NCBI RefSeq assembly: GCF_004346095.1 | Contig: NZ_SLZV01000026.1 | Span: forward strand, 1 to 46,072 | From: Faecalimonas umbilicata | Lineage (GTDB): Bacteria > Bacillota > Clostridia > Lachnospirales > Lachnospiraceae | Length of the DNA: 46,072 nucleotides | Reading direction: 5' to 3' | Part shown: positions 38,816 to 46,072 of the stretch, piece after piece | Numbering within the stretch: the stretch's first letter is position 1 | Layout of the letters: every line of letters begins with the position of its first letter | Notes under the pieces: model-generated | The model's input: the letters and a program-made list of their open reading frames with translations, nothing else | What the model was told of the DNA's origin: nothing | Databases searched by the model: none | Position numbers and translations under genes: made by a program

Positions 38816-39760
38816 ATGCCCTTTCCGTCAAAAAGGCTCACAAATTCAGAACGAATTTTTATTCAAAAGTACAGTATAAAATTAAGAAAGGAGAAAGACT
38901 CTTTCATATCCCATGCTCACCGGGACAGACTACAAATCTTGGAAAGGGCATTTTCATTCATCTCCAAAAAGGTGAAAAGCTTCTTTGTTCAGAAGGGAGA
39001 TAGGTACAAGAAAAAAGAACGAAAACTGCATGCGGTGATTACCATTGAAGCTGCACTTACAATCCCTTTGTTTTTCTTGGCAGGAGTGATGCTGATCTAT
39101 TTACTGGAAGTGCAGGCGACTAGGATCAGCGTAAAAATGGGAGCCGATACAGCGGCAAAAAAAGCGGCGGAGCGAATCTATCTTGCTCCAGTGCTCCTAC
39201 CATCAAAAGTAGAGTCAGATATTGTAGGAGCAATTGGGCAGAGACGGTTAAGCCAAAGTATGATTGCCGGCAAATCCGGAGGAATTGACTGTCACAAGTC
39301 AAGAGTGTGGCCGGGATCAGGAATCATTGAAATTATCGTGGAATATAAAATTCAGCCACCAGTTAGAATTTTTGGGATTCCTTTGATTTCACAGACAGAA
39401 CGGGTCAGGATCAAGGGGTGGAATGGTTATCAACAGGGAAGTTATATAGAAAAACAAGGGTATGTGTATATTACAGAAACGGGAACAGTCTACCATAAAA
39501 GTTATCAATGTACACATTTGAAATTAGCAATTCGGGCAGGAAACGTATCCGATGTTGCAGATCTCAGGAACGAATATCAAGGGAAATATTATCCATGTGA
39601 AAAATGTAAGGCAAAGTCTGCATCCGGGATGATTTATTACACAGTATCCGGGGATCGTTATCATGCTTCCCTTGGGTGCAGTGGGCTAAAAAGAAATATC
39701 CGGGCAGTGAAGCTGTCAGAGGTCGGTGGAAGAGGAGCGTGTTCAAGATGCGGACGGTAG
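38816..39760 (+). CDS. TadE-like pseudopilin with two C-terminal Cys/His modules
   Basis: 314 residues. A long basic N-terminal stretch (about 1-70) is followed by the TadE-type helix AVITIEAALTIPLFFLAGVMLIYLLEVQ (about 73-100), a beta-rich extracytoplasmic part, and two tandem modules: Y226-H227...C232...C261-x2-C264, and Y282-H283...C288...C309-x2-C312. The modules resemble the small YHxxxC/CxxC zinc-type domain found at the ends of some secreted proteins. AGGAGG lies 9 nt before ATG 38816; ATG 38810 is only 3 nt from it. The prepilin peptidase gene overlaps its end by 13 nt. Confidence 0.82.
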   Translation: MPFPSKRLTNSERIFIQKYSIKLRKEKDSFISHAHRDRLQILERAFSFISKKVKSFFVQKGDRYKKKERKLHAVITIEAALTIPLFFLAGVMLIYLLEVQATRISVKMGADTAAKKAAERIYLAPVLLPSKVESDIVGAIGQRRLSQSMIAGKSGGIDCHKSRVWPGSGIIEIIVEYKIQPPVRIFGIPLISQTERVRIKGWNGYQQGSYIEKQGYVYITETGTVYHKSYQCTHLKLAIRAGNVSDVADLRNEYQGKYYPCEKCKAKSASGMIYYTVSGDRYHASLGCSGLKRNIRAVKLSEVGGRGACSRCGR

Positions 39761-40170
39761 GAACAATCAGTATTTTTTTATTTTTAGTAGTCTGTGCGGC
39801 GATAGATTTGAAAAAGAGGAGTCTTCCGATGTGGCTGCTGTGGGCAGGAAGTCTCGGAGTTCTTTTGATCAGTTTGTGGAATACCAGGCTGAATCTATTT
39901 TCGCTATTTCAGGGGGCTGTTCCGGGAATAGTTCTGGGGATAATAAGCTGGATCACAAGAGAAGCTGTGGGCTATGGAGATGTATGGATCATCACTCTTT
40001 TGGGGATTTACCTCGGAATCTGGGATACCGTCACCTTGGTATGCATTGCGTTCTTTTTCAGCAGTATTGCCGCAGTGGGATGTCTGGTTTGGAAAAAATT
40101 CCGGAGGGATACGAGGATTCCGTTTGTTCCTTTTCTTACAGCAGCATATGTGGGGGTGGTTTTTTTATGA
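39748..40170 (+). CDS. tadV: A24 prepilin peptidase (TadV/CpaA-like)
   Basis: 140-residue integral membrane aspartyl protease. The two catalytic aspartates are in CAAIDLKKRSLP and AVGYGDVWII (GxGD). It is a minimal form without the N-terminal methylase domain, as usual for Tad loci. It would cleave the Flp1 pilin at its KG|IGVVE site. The start lies inside the tadE gene and the stop overlaps the next gene (ATGA). Confidence 0.9.
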   Translation: MRTVGTISIFLFLVVCAAIDLKKRSLPMWLLWAGSLGVLLISLWNTRLNLFSLFQGAVPGIVLGIISWITREAVGYGDVWIITLLGIYLGIWDTVTLVCIAFFFSSIAAVGCLVWKKFRRDTRIPFVPFLTAAYVGVVFL

Positions 40171-40571
40171 GGATGAAAGCAAGTGCGACCATTGAGGCGG
40201 CGGTTGCGTGTTCCGTATTTTTTCTTAGCTTTTTTTTAGTTATCAGAGGAGTGTTTTATTATCATGATAAAAATATTCTGATGGGAACTGCCTATGAGGC
40301 GGCAGTTGTGCATAGCCAGAAAAAAAGAAGTCCGGAAGCTTGTACTATTGCGGAGGCAGAGCAGTCGTTTGAAATTGCGGCAAGGAAAAGGATGCTGTTA
40401 TTTTCAGCAGTGAATCTGACGATTGAGGAGACCGATCAAAAGATTACTGTACAAGGGATTGCATGGAAAGGGAGAATGAAAATTTCTGTGAGCCAGAGTG
40501 CGGCTGTGACAGAGCCGGAGAAATTTATCAGAAATATGAGAAAGGCAGGAATACATGAAGACGGAGGTTAA
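40167..40571 (+). CDS. Second TadE-like pseudopilin, 134 residues
   Basis: Short protein starting MRMKASATIEAAVACSVFFLSFFLVIRGVFYY, a TadE/TadF-type N-terminal helix with the conserved glutamate, followed by about 100 residues of mixed structure. TGGGGGTGG lies 7 nt before the ATG, which overlaps the peptidase stop. It is probably a minor pseudopilin. A longer in-frame reading that begins inside the peptidase gene is not supported. Confidence 0.8.
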   Translation: MRMKASATIEAAVACSVFFLSFFLVIRGVFYYHDKNILMGTAYEAAVVHSQKKRSPEACTIAEAEQSFEIAARKRMLLFSAVNLTIEETDQKITVQGIAWKGRMKISVSQSAAVTEPEKFIRNMRKAGIHEDGG

Positions 40572-41310
40572 AAGAAATCTTGACAAGACATACTTACTTA
40601 TCGAAGAGGAGGGCATTTATGAAGAGGATTATCAAATGCATATGCTAAGGGAAAATAAAATTCCAGGTCTGCTTGAGGTACGTGGAAGAGGAGCCGGGGA
40701 GAACAGTCAGTACTATTACGATATCAGTTGTAAAGTTTCAATGAAAACAAAATATGAAAAGATTCCCATTGGGTATGAGGAATTGAAAGCATTTTTATAT
40801 CAGCTTCTGACCGTTATGAAGGAAATGAAAAAGTATTTTTTAAGTGAAAACAAGGTGATCCTTGATCCAGAGTTTATTTATTATGAAAAGGGAGTGTTCT
40901 TTTTCTGTTTTTTGCCGCGTTATGCAAAAGAGACGACGAACGAGTTCCGGCATCTGGCAGAATATTTTGTCAGCCGGGCAGAATATCAAGAGAAAGAATG
41001 TGTATTTCTGGCATATGAGCTGCATAAGATTTCCATGCAGGAAAATTACTCAATGAAACAGATTCAAATGCTGATGGAAACAGACTGGAAAGAGCAGATG
41101 GAACAGCTGAGATCACAGCAGAAGGGGTATGTTACAGAGGAGGGAATATTGGATGAAACTGGTTGGGAAGCCGGAGAAAATATAGTGCTGCGGGAAAAGG
41201 ATGGATGGTTTGTGGAATGGAAGAAGCATACAAAAAAGATTTTTTCAAAAAAGAAAAAATGGGGAGAATGGGACGAATTAGAGATGTTTCGGGATGACGA
41301 TACAGTCTAG
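40555..41310 (+). CDS. DUF6382 domain protein, no FHA domain
   Basis: 251 residues, cytoplasmic, no membrane helix. The N-terminal domain (YLLIEEEGIYEEDYQMHMLRENKIPGLLEVRGRG, YDISCKVSMKTKYEKIPIGYEELKAFLYQLL) is DUF6382, which is common at the end of clostridial Tad loci and often linked there to a C-terminal FHA domain. Here the protein ends in a basic/acidic tail without FHA. It overlaps the previous gene by 17 nt and closes the operon. Role unknown; it may be regulatory. Confidence 0.78.
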   Translation: MKTEVKRNLDKTYLLIEEEGIYEEDYQMHMLRENKIPGLLEVRGRGAGENSQYYYDISCKVSMKTKYEKIPIGYEELKAFLYQLLTVMKEMKKYFLSENKVILDPEFIYYEKGVFFFCFLPRYAKETTNEFRHLAEYFVSRAEYQEKECVFLAYELHKISMQENYSMKQIQMLMETDWKEQMEQLRSQQKGYVTEEGILDETGWEAGENIVLREKDGWFVEWKKHTKKIFSKKKKWGEWDELEMFRDDDTV

Positions 41311-41320
41311 GAGGAAGGAG

Positions 41321-41428
41321 ATGCTTGTGAAATTTGGACAAAGAGAAGGGAGATTCAAAGCGGATGCTACTGCAAAATGGATATTTTTTGTTGAGAAATC
41401 ATTCCTTAAGTGGTATTATGAAAATTAG
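41321..41428 (+). CDS. Possible 35-residue peptide after the Tad operon
   Basis: An open frame with an excellent site (AGGAGG 6 nt before ATG) 10 nt after the DUF6382 stop. The product is basic, with a C-terminal aromatic stretch (KWIFFVEKSFLKWYYEN). It has no family match that I recognise and overlaps the ridA promoter, so it may be a remnant of a longer gene or a genuine small protein. Confidence 0.35.
   Translation: MLVKFGQREGRFKADATAKWIFFVEKSFLKWYYEN
41391..41419 (+). promoter_or_regulatory. ridA promoter
   Basis: TTGAGA (41391-41396) and TATTAT (41414-41419) are exactly 17 nt apart, 45 nt before the start codon. Confidence 0.75.
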
Positions 41429-41463
41429 AAAATAAGTTCTATGAAATGAAGGAGGGTTTAACT

Positions 41464-41841
41464 ATGTTAAAAGTAATCAGTACAGAAAAGGCTCCGGCAG
41501 CAATCGGACCATATTCTCAGGCAATGGTATTTGGAAATCTGATGATTTCTTCAGGACAGATTCCAATTGATCCTGCTACAGGTGAAATTGCAGGAACAAC
41601 AATTCAAGAACAGGCAGAGCAGGTAATGAAAAATATCGGTGCTGTTCTGGAAGAGGCAGGAGCAAACTATACAGATGTTATGAAGACAACTTGTTTTCTT
41701 GCTGATATGTCTGATTTTGCAGCGTTTAATGAAGTTTACGGAAAATATTTCACAGGCAAACCGGCTCGTTCCTGTGTTGCAGTGAAGACACTTCCAAAGA
41801 ATGTTCTCTGTGAAGTGGAAGTAATTGTTGCATTGGCATAA
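41464..41841 (+). CDS. ridA: RidA family enamine/imine deaminase
   Basis: 125-residue YjgF/YER057c/UK114 protein that hydrolyses reactive 2-aminoacrylate and other imines. The family blocks AAIGPYSQAMVFGNLMISSGQIPIDPATG, the substrate-binding arginine in KPARSCVAVKTLP and the C-terminal VLCEVEVIVA are present. GGAGGG lies before ATG 41464; an in-frame start six codons upstream would overlap it. It is monocistronic, with its own promoter and terminator. Confidence 0.95.
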   Translation: MLKVISTEKAPAAIGPYSQAMVFGNLMISSGQIPIDPATGEIAGTTIQEQAEQVMKNIGAVLEEAGANYTDVMKTTCFLADMSDFAAFNEVYGKYFTGKPARSCVAVKTLPKNVLCEVEVIVALA

Positions 41842-41857
41842 TTTTAAGAATAGTTAC

Positions 41858-41896
41858 AAGAGTGAGCAGTTTATGGTTGATGTGCTCACTCTTTTT
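41858..41896 (+). terminator. Intrinsic terminator of ridA
   Basis: AAGAGTGAGCA (41858-41868) pairs perfectly with TGCTCACTCTT (41883-41893), followed by T to 41896. Confidence 0.9.
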
Positions 41897-41985
41897 GTAC
41901 GCAAAATAAAAAAGAAACTGAATGCGGGGTGCTGTGATGGAGCTGTTGGAATATATGGTCCTTAGGAAAGAATCCGGAAAGGTTC

Positions 41986-42013
41986 TTGACACACACTTAT
42001 TTTTGCTTAATAC
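41986..42013 (+). promoter_or_regulatory. Promoter of the rhomboid gene
   Basis: A perfect TTGACA (41986-41991) is followed after 16 nt by TAATAC (42008-42013). The leader would be about 35 nt. Confidence 0.6.
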
Positions 42014-42055
42014 TAATAATTAATGTGACTTTATAAAATGAAATGGTGGTAAAGC

Positions 42056-42685
42056 GTGAAACAGGAAAAGAAAGCAGTCTGTACAATAGCAATGATCGTG
42101 ATCAATATCACAATATTTCTTGTCCTTTCCTTTCAAGGAATGACAGAAGATGGAATTTTCATGTTTCATCACGGGGCAATGTATGTACCCAGCATGCTTG
42201 AGGATGGGGAATATTATCGCCTGTTTACAAGTATGTTTCTACACTTTGGATTTGAGCATTTGATGAACAATATGTTCATATTGGGTGTGATCGGATGGAA
42301 TCTAGAATTAGAAATCGGAAAATGGAAATACCTGGCAGTCTATCTGTTAAGTGGACTTATGGGGAATCTGCTGTCTGCGTGGATGGACATACAGACAGGG
42401 GAATATGCTATTTCTGCAGGGGCGTCAGGGGCAATCTTTGGGGTGATTGGGGCATTATTCTATGTAGCGCTTCGAAACAGAGGACGAATTGGAAACATCA
42501 GCAGCAGAGGACTTGCATTTATGGTTCTATGTAGTCTCTACTTAGGCTTTACAAGTAAAGGTGTGGATAATTCGGCTCATATTGGTGGAGTTATCAGCGG
42601 AATTTTGCTGGCAGCTATATTGTATCATAAGAAGAAATATCCAAATGGCAGGGACAGTCAGCTTAAAGAGGAAGCGAAACTGTAA
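42056..42685 (+). CDS. Rhomboid family intramembrane serine protease
   Basis: 209 residues with six helices. The catalytic serine is S124 in GASGAIFG and the catalytic histidine H175 in NSAHIGGVISG. The N-terminal loop block RLFTSMFLHFGFEHLMNNMFILGVIG carries the conserved HxxxN residues. It would cleave membrane proteins within or near their transmembrane segments; substrates are unknown. The start is GTG after TGGTGG. Its last 23 bases overlap the end of the convergent histidine-kinase gene. Confidence 0.93.
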   Translation: MKQEKKAVCTIAMIVINITIFLVLSFQGMTEDGIFMFHHGAMYVPSMLEDGEYYRLFTSMFLHFGFEHLMNNMFILGVIGWNLELEIGKWKYLAVYLLSGLMGNLLSAWMDIQTGEYAISAGASGAIFGVIGALFYVALRNRGRIGNISSRGLAFMVLCSLYLGFTSKGVDNSAHIGGVISGILLAAILYHKKKYPNGRDSQLKEEAKL

Positions 42686-43388
42686 AGGTAGCTCCCAATC
42701 CCGGCTTTGAGGAGACGGTCAGAGTACCGCGGTGGGAGTCAATGATCCGTTTGCAGATTGCCAGTCCAAGTCCGGTTCCATTTGTCTTATAGGAGGTAAA
42801 TGGAGAAAAAATGGTTGGAATCTGTTCGGAAGTAAGACCGCATCCGTCATCCGTGATTTCGACAATCACGTGATGGTCATTGCAAAAGGCCTTTAGTCTT
42901 ATAAGACCATTTTCTGTGATGGCATCTTTGGCATTCTGAAGAAGATTTAAAAGTACTTCCTGAAGCTTTCGCTGGTCTCCGATCAGATCCGGAAGATTGT
43001 CTGCGATTTCAGAACAAAATTGGATGTTCGTCTGTTCAAGAGAAAGTGCAAAGGACAGTGCGATGTGTCTGAGAAATACCGAAAATGGAAAGACAGACAG
43101 GTTCAAATGTTCGCCGTGATTATAGGAGGAAAGTTCGTCCAAGAGTCCACAGATATATTTGACATCCTCAAGTGTATCTGACCAGTGCTGGATTTTTGTA
43201 AGTTGTGGCTGTTGCGCCTCCATTAATTGAAGAGAACTGTACACAAGTGTCAGTGGGTTACGGATTTCGTGCGACATTTTGGAAAGGATAAACTCATATT
43301 CTTTCATGAGTTTTTCAATCAAGATCTGTATTTCAGGATTTTGTTTTGCAAGAACCTTTAGCTTTTGTGAATCTGTTGTATTAAGCAT
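42663..43388 (-). CDS. Soluble sensor histidine kinase (orphan)
   Basis: 241 residues with no signal or transmembrane segment. A short N-terminal helix (about 1-32) is followed by HisKA with phospho-accepting H40 (MSHEIRNPLTLVYSS) and HATPase_c with N-box LLNLLQNAKDAI, G1 DDGCGL, F-box and G2 GTGLGLAICKRII. There is no response regulator next to it. GAGAGGTGA lies 7-8 nt before ATG 43388; a GTG inside that site is unlikely to be the start. The lack of a sensor domain suggests a cytosolic or partner-supplied signal. Confidence 0.88.
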   Translation of the reverse strand: MLNTTDSQKLKVLAKQNPEIQILIEKLMKEYEFILSKMSHEIRNPLTLVYSSLQLMEAQQPQLTKIQHWSDTLEDVKYICGLLDELSSYNHGEHLNLSVFPFSVFLRHIALSFALSLEQTNIQFCSEIADNLPDLIGDQRKLQEVLLNLLQNAKDAITENGLIRLKAFCNDHHVIVEITDDGCGLTSEQIPTIFSPFTSYKTNGTGLGLAICKRIIDSHRGTLTVSSKPGLGATFTVSLPL

Positions 43389-43523
43389 ACAAATCACCTC
43401 TCTGAGACGAGTGTAACATTGTAGTCACATGGATTCAACTATATTCCGACGACAAAGTTCGACAGAAAGAGGTCGGAAAAGTCAGACAGGAATGACATAG
43501 AAAAAACGAAAGAAGGAAAAATA

Positions 43524-43937
43524 ATGAGAGATGAAAAATGTATTTTTTGTAAAATAGCAAATGGAGAGATTCCATCGGCAACACTTTATGAAGATGAGGA
43601 CTTTAGGGTTATTTTAGACCTTGGACCGGCATCTAAAGGACATGCTTTGATTTTGCCAAAGGAGCATTATAAAGATTTGTATCATCTTGATGATGAGATC
43701 GCGGCCAAGGCGCTCGTTCTTGCAAAAAGAATGATCACAAAGCTGACAGAAGTACTTGGATGTGAGGGATATAATATTGTGCAGAATAATGGAGAATTGG
43801 CAGGACAAACTGTTTTTCATTTTCATATGCATCTGATTCCAAGATATAAAAACGACAATGTCGGGCTGGGATGGAATGTCGGAACACTTACAGAGGAAGA
43901 TAAATTGGAAATTTTATCAAAGTTGAATGAACAGTAA
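43524..43937 (+). CDS. HIT family protein (Hint/HinT-like)
   Basis: 137 residues with the classic Hint layout: CIFCKIANGEIPSATLYEDEDFRVILDLGPASKGHALILPKEH, then the triad HFHMHLIPRY. It is the bacterial Hint type, probably an AMP-lysine or adenylate hydrolase. The short AGAAGGAA site is weak. It is divergent from the histidine kinase and followed after 19 nt by the sigma-factor gene, so the two may be co-transcribed. Confidence 0.93.
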   Translation: MRDEKCIFCKIANGEIPSATLYEDEDFRVILDLGPASKGHALILPKEHYKDLYHLDDEIAAKALVLAKRMITKLTEVLGCEGYNIVQNNGELAGQTVFHFHMHLIPRYKNDNVGLGWNVGTLTEEDKLEILSKLNEQ

Positions 43938-43956
43938 GATAGAACGGGGTACCTGA

Positions 43957-44505
43957 GTGAGTCAGAAATTAAGTGAGAATATAGATTTTAATACGGCATA
44001 TGACAAGTATGTAAATCTCGTTTTCAAAACAGCGTTGAATTACTCCGGAGATCACTATGTGGCAGAAGAAGCTTCTCAATATACATTTATGCAGTTATAT
44101 ATCCAGTTTGAACAAATAAAAAGAGGAAATATAAAGTCATGGCTGATTACAACTGCAAAAAATTATGTGTTAAACTATAATAAGAAGGTAAAATGGGAGC
44201 TTACAGACGAGAATATCGTAGAATTATGTGATATGAGGGAAGCTGCCCGCAGTACAGAAGAGAATGTGTTTATAAAAACAAAAGAAGAAAAGCATACATT
44301 GTTACGGAAAGAAATTTTTACTCAGCTATATCAGAAAAATCCGAGATGGTGGCAGGCAGTGGTGCTGGCGTATATTTATGAAGTACCGCAGGAAGACATT
44401 GCAGTGAAAATGAGAATAGAGCTAAATGCTCTGTATCAGATGCTTTACCGAGCAAGAAAGTGGATTACAAAGAATTATAGAGAGGAATTTGAAAAGCTGA
44501 TCTAA
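43957..44505 (+). CDS. RNA polymerase sigma-70 family (ECF-type) sigma factor
   Basis: 182 residues. A sigma-2 region (FNTAYDKYVNLVFKTALNYSGDHYVAEEASQYTFMQLYIQFEQIKRGNIKSWLITTAKNYVLNY) and a sigma-4 helix-turn-helix (about 120-175, WWQAVVLAYIYEVPQEDIAVKMRIELNALYQMLYRARKWI) are joined by a charged linker, the ECF layout. No anti-sigma gene follows; the next gene is murG on the other strand. The GTG start has only a weak site. The signal is unknown. Confidence 0.88.
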   Translation: MSQKLSENIDFNTAYDKYVNLVFKTALNYSGDHYVAEEASQYTFMQLYIQFEQIKRGNIKSWLITTAKNYVLNYNKKVKWELTDENIVELCDMREAARSTEENVFIKTKEEKHTLLRKEIFTQLYQKNPRWWQAVVLAYIYEVPQEDIAVKMRIELNALYQMLYRARKWITKNYREEFEKLI

Positions 44506-44541
44506 AAAGGGACTGTCACGAAAATATTTTGTGACAGCCCC
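44504..44541 (-). terminator. Terminator between the sigma-factor gene and murG
   Basis: GGGACTGTCAC (44509-44519) pairs with GTGACAGCCCC (44531-44541) around an AT-rich loop. Read on the minus strand it ends in TTTTT (44508-44504), so it terminates murG. On the + strand the downstream T-run is weak. Confidence 0.8.
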
Positions 44542-44563
44542 TGACGTTTTAGAAAGCATCCGA

Positions 44564-45628
44564 CTATTTGCAAACAGATTCAATCAGTTCAATAATTGTG
44601 TCAATGGAATTTTGTTGATTGGATTGCTGCATCGCTTTGATATAAGATTCCCTGTCGCGGAACAATGTCTGCAAAGAATCAAGTAAGGTGGATTTATTTA
44701 ATTCCTCTTCCTCGAGAACTTTGCTGAATCCTTGCCGTTCAAAAGAGCGAGCGTTCAAAATCTGGTCTCCGCGACTTGCATTTGCGGAAAGTGGAATCAG
44801 GAGATTCGGTTTATGCAGAGCGAGCAGTTCACAGATGGCATTGGCGCCCGCACGAGAAATCACTACATCAGCCAGGGCAAACAAATCTTTCAATTCGGAT
44901 TTAATATATTCAAACTGAACATATCCTTCCAAGGACTTGAGAGAATCGTCTACCTTGCCTTTTCCACAGAGGTGGATCACATGAAAATCTTTAAGAAGAT
45001 CAGGCAAAATCTCGCGGACTGCATTGTTGACGACAACGGAGCCGAGGCTTCCTCCAATGATTAGAATGACTGGTTTCCCTGCGGAAAGGCCACAGAATTT
45101 TAATGCGGCATCAGCATTTCCCGTGAGGAGTTCCTGTCGGATCGGAGAGCCGGTGAAGACCGCTTTTTCTTTTGGCAGGTGTTCTAATGTCTCCGGAAAG
45201 TTACAGCAGATTTTTGTGGCGGCAGGAATCGAAATTTTATTTGCAAGTCCCGGGGTCATATCAGATTCATGAATGATCGTTGGGACTTTACATTTTTTTC
45301 CAGCCATTACAACCGGAACGGTTACAAAGCCGCCTTTGGAAAAAATGACATCTGGCTGTAGTTCTTTGATCAGTTTTTTTGCTTCGCCAAATCCTTTTAA
45401 TACACGGAATGGGTCTGTAAAGTTCTGCAAACTGAAATATCTGCGGAGCTTTCCTGATGAAATTCCATGATATGGGATGCCAAGCGGTTCGATCAGCCCT
45501 TTTTCCATACCATTATAAGAGCCGATGTATTGAATATCATACCCGAGTTCCTTTAAACGGGGAAGAAGGGCAATATTAGGTGTTACATGTCCGGCAGTTC
45601 CTCCGCCGGTAAGAATAATACGTTTCAT
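44564..45628 (-). CDS. murG: UDP-GlcNAc:lipid I N-acetylglucosaminyltransferase MurG
   Basis: 354-residue GT28 enzyme that makes lipid II at the inner face of the membrane. N-terminal GGGTAGHVTPNIAL (8-21), the lipid-I site IIHESDMTPGLANK, the linker GSPIR, the UDP-GlcNAc site IIGGSLGSVVVN and the C-terminal SRAGANAICELLALHKPNLLIPLS are all present. GGAGGAAC precedes the ATG. It stands alone, away from the usual dcw cluster, so it may be a second copy or a relocated gene. Confidence 0.95.
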   Translation of the reverse strand: MKRIILTGGGTAGHVTPNIALLPRLKELGYDIQYIGSYNGMEKGLIEPLGIPYHGISSGKLRRYFSLQNFTDPFRVLKGFGEAKKLIKELQPDVIFSKGGFVTVPVVMAGKKCKVPTIIHESDMTPGLANKISIPAATKICCNFPETLEHLPKEKAVFTGSPIRQELLTGNADAALKFCGLSAGKPVILIIGGSLGSVVVNNAVREILPDLLKDFHVIHLCGKGKVDDSLKSLEGYVQFEYIKSELKDLFALADVVISRAGANAICELLALHKPNLLIPLSANASRGDQILNARSFERQGFSKVLEEEELNKSTLLDSLQTLFRDRESYIKAMQQSNQQNSIDTIIELIESVCK

Positions 45629-45805
45629 GATGTTCCTCCGAATCTTTTCTATATCTAAGAATCATATTAAACAGATTTGAGAAAATGTCAAGAAAAAACA
45701 AAATAGTGAAGGTTGAGAAAAGAGGAGTGCATGTAAAAAATTCTATTGCCGTATATAAATGAGATAAAAAAATAAAATTCCTTTTGAGAGAAAGAGAGGT
45801 GGCAG

Positions 45806-45991
45806 ATGGAAGAAAAATTCAAGCAGTTTTTGAAGAAGCAGATGGAAAAAGAGGCGGAACAAATAGAAAAGGAAGTTCTTTCAAATGAATCTTTAAAAGA
45901 AGTTCAGGCGCCAGACACATTGCGGGAAGCATTGGCAAAAAGCATAAAAGAATATGAAAAGAATCGGACAGATGCTCCTAGTATAGAATAA
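45806..45991 (+). CDS. Small acidic hypothetical protein, 61 residues
   Basis: Highly charged and helical throughout (EKFKQFLKKQMEKEAEQIEKEVLSNESLKEV, then TLREALAKSIKEYEKNR), with no membrane segment or cysteine. It is probably a coiled-coil protein. GAGAGGTGG lies before the ATG at normal spacing. Not recognised; 71 nt separate it from the next start. Confidence 0.6.
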   Translation: MEEKFKQFLKKQMEKEAEQIEKEVLSNESLKEVQAPDTLREALAKSIKEYEKNRTDAPSIE

Positions 45992-46062
45992 ATTAAATTT
46001 CTGCTATATATTTTTGAGATGATGTATGGTAAAATAGTGTTATCAAAGAAAGGATGATCGCT

Positions 46063-46072
46063 ATGAGAAAAA
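46063..46072 (+). CDS. Start of a further gene, cut by the window end
   Basis: ATGAGAAAA follows an AAAGGATGA site at proper spacing, and only three codons are present. The basic start would fit a membrane or secreted protein. Identity cannot be judged. Confidence 0.5.

Noticed and set aside
39726-40166. N-terminal extension of the second TadE-like protein
   Set aside because: The frame is open through the prepilin peptidase gene, but the upstream part has no family features and ATG 40167 has a good ribosome binding site.
41939-42025. 28-residue frame before the rhomboid gene
   Set aside because: It contains the rhomboid promoter boxes and has no conserved feature that I can see.
1-46072. 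CRISPR arrays, rRNA and tRNA genes, prophage or complete insertion sequences
   Set aside because: I looked for regularly spaced repeats, TTCRANTC-type tRNA arms with acceptor pairing, rRNA blocks, integrases and transposases. None was found apart from the TnpB-element right end at the left edge.

Overview
The window looks like a chromosomal segment of a low-GC, spore-forming, anaerobic Firmicute, most likely a gut Lachnospiraceae (Mediterraneibacter/Dorea/Blautia-like). The reasons are sporulation genes (spoIID, a spoIIQ-like gene, bofA, a cwlD-like gene, a YaaH-like GH18), a reverse rubrerythrin with PerR, a clostridial type Tad pilus locus with DUF5702 and DUF6382 proteins, a tRNA-Ile T-box, and strong AGGAGG ribosome binding sites. 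There are no rRNA or tRNA genes, CRISPR arrays or complete insertion sequences. The only mobile trace is the right end of an IS200/IS605-type TnpB element at the left edge.

Layout. 1-92: TnpB-element right end. 225-3721: promoter, T-box and ileS. 3819-6293: glycogen phosphorylase. 6450-8246: spoIID and a spoIIQ-like gene whose LytM domain has lost its metal ligands. 8345-10078: an AT-rich two-gene ATPase/TOPRIM module, the best candidate here for an uncharacterised defence system, followed by a small GIY-YIG protein. 10615-14858: Gld-type ABC transporter operon. 14915-17470: hemolysin III (-) and a DEAD-box RNA helicase with a structured leader. 17520-21258: AraC regulator divergent from uxuA-uxuB. 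21388-23824: HIT protein, ECF transporter S component, reverse rubrerythrin and perR; the last two share a near-identical operator.

24053-27118: NlpC/P60 hydrolase, a 540-bp AT-rich intergenic region with a cluster of DnaA boxes, a DUF1858 redox protein, mecA, and a small hypothetical protein. 27244-32759: GH18, cwlD-like amidase, a Sua5 protein fused to a degenerate tyrosine phosphatase, rpiB, upp and bofA. 32796-41310: promoter and a compact ten-gene Tad pilus operon, including a 58-residue Flp pilin and two TadE-like proteins. 41464-46072: ridA, rhomboid protease, orphan soluble histidine kinase, HIT protein, ECF-type sigma factor, murG (-), a short hypothetical protein and the first codons of a further gene.

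Most genes are on the + strand on both sides of the DnaA-box cluster. That argues against the cluster being the main chromosomal origin and for a DnaA-titrating or regulatory site. All assignments come from reading motifs by eye; no database search was run.
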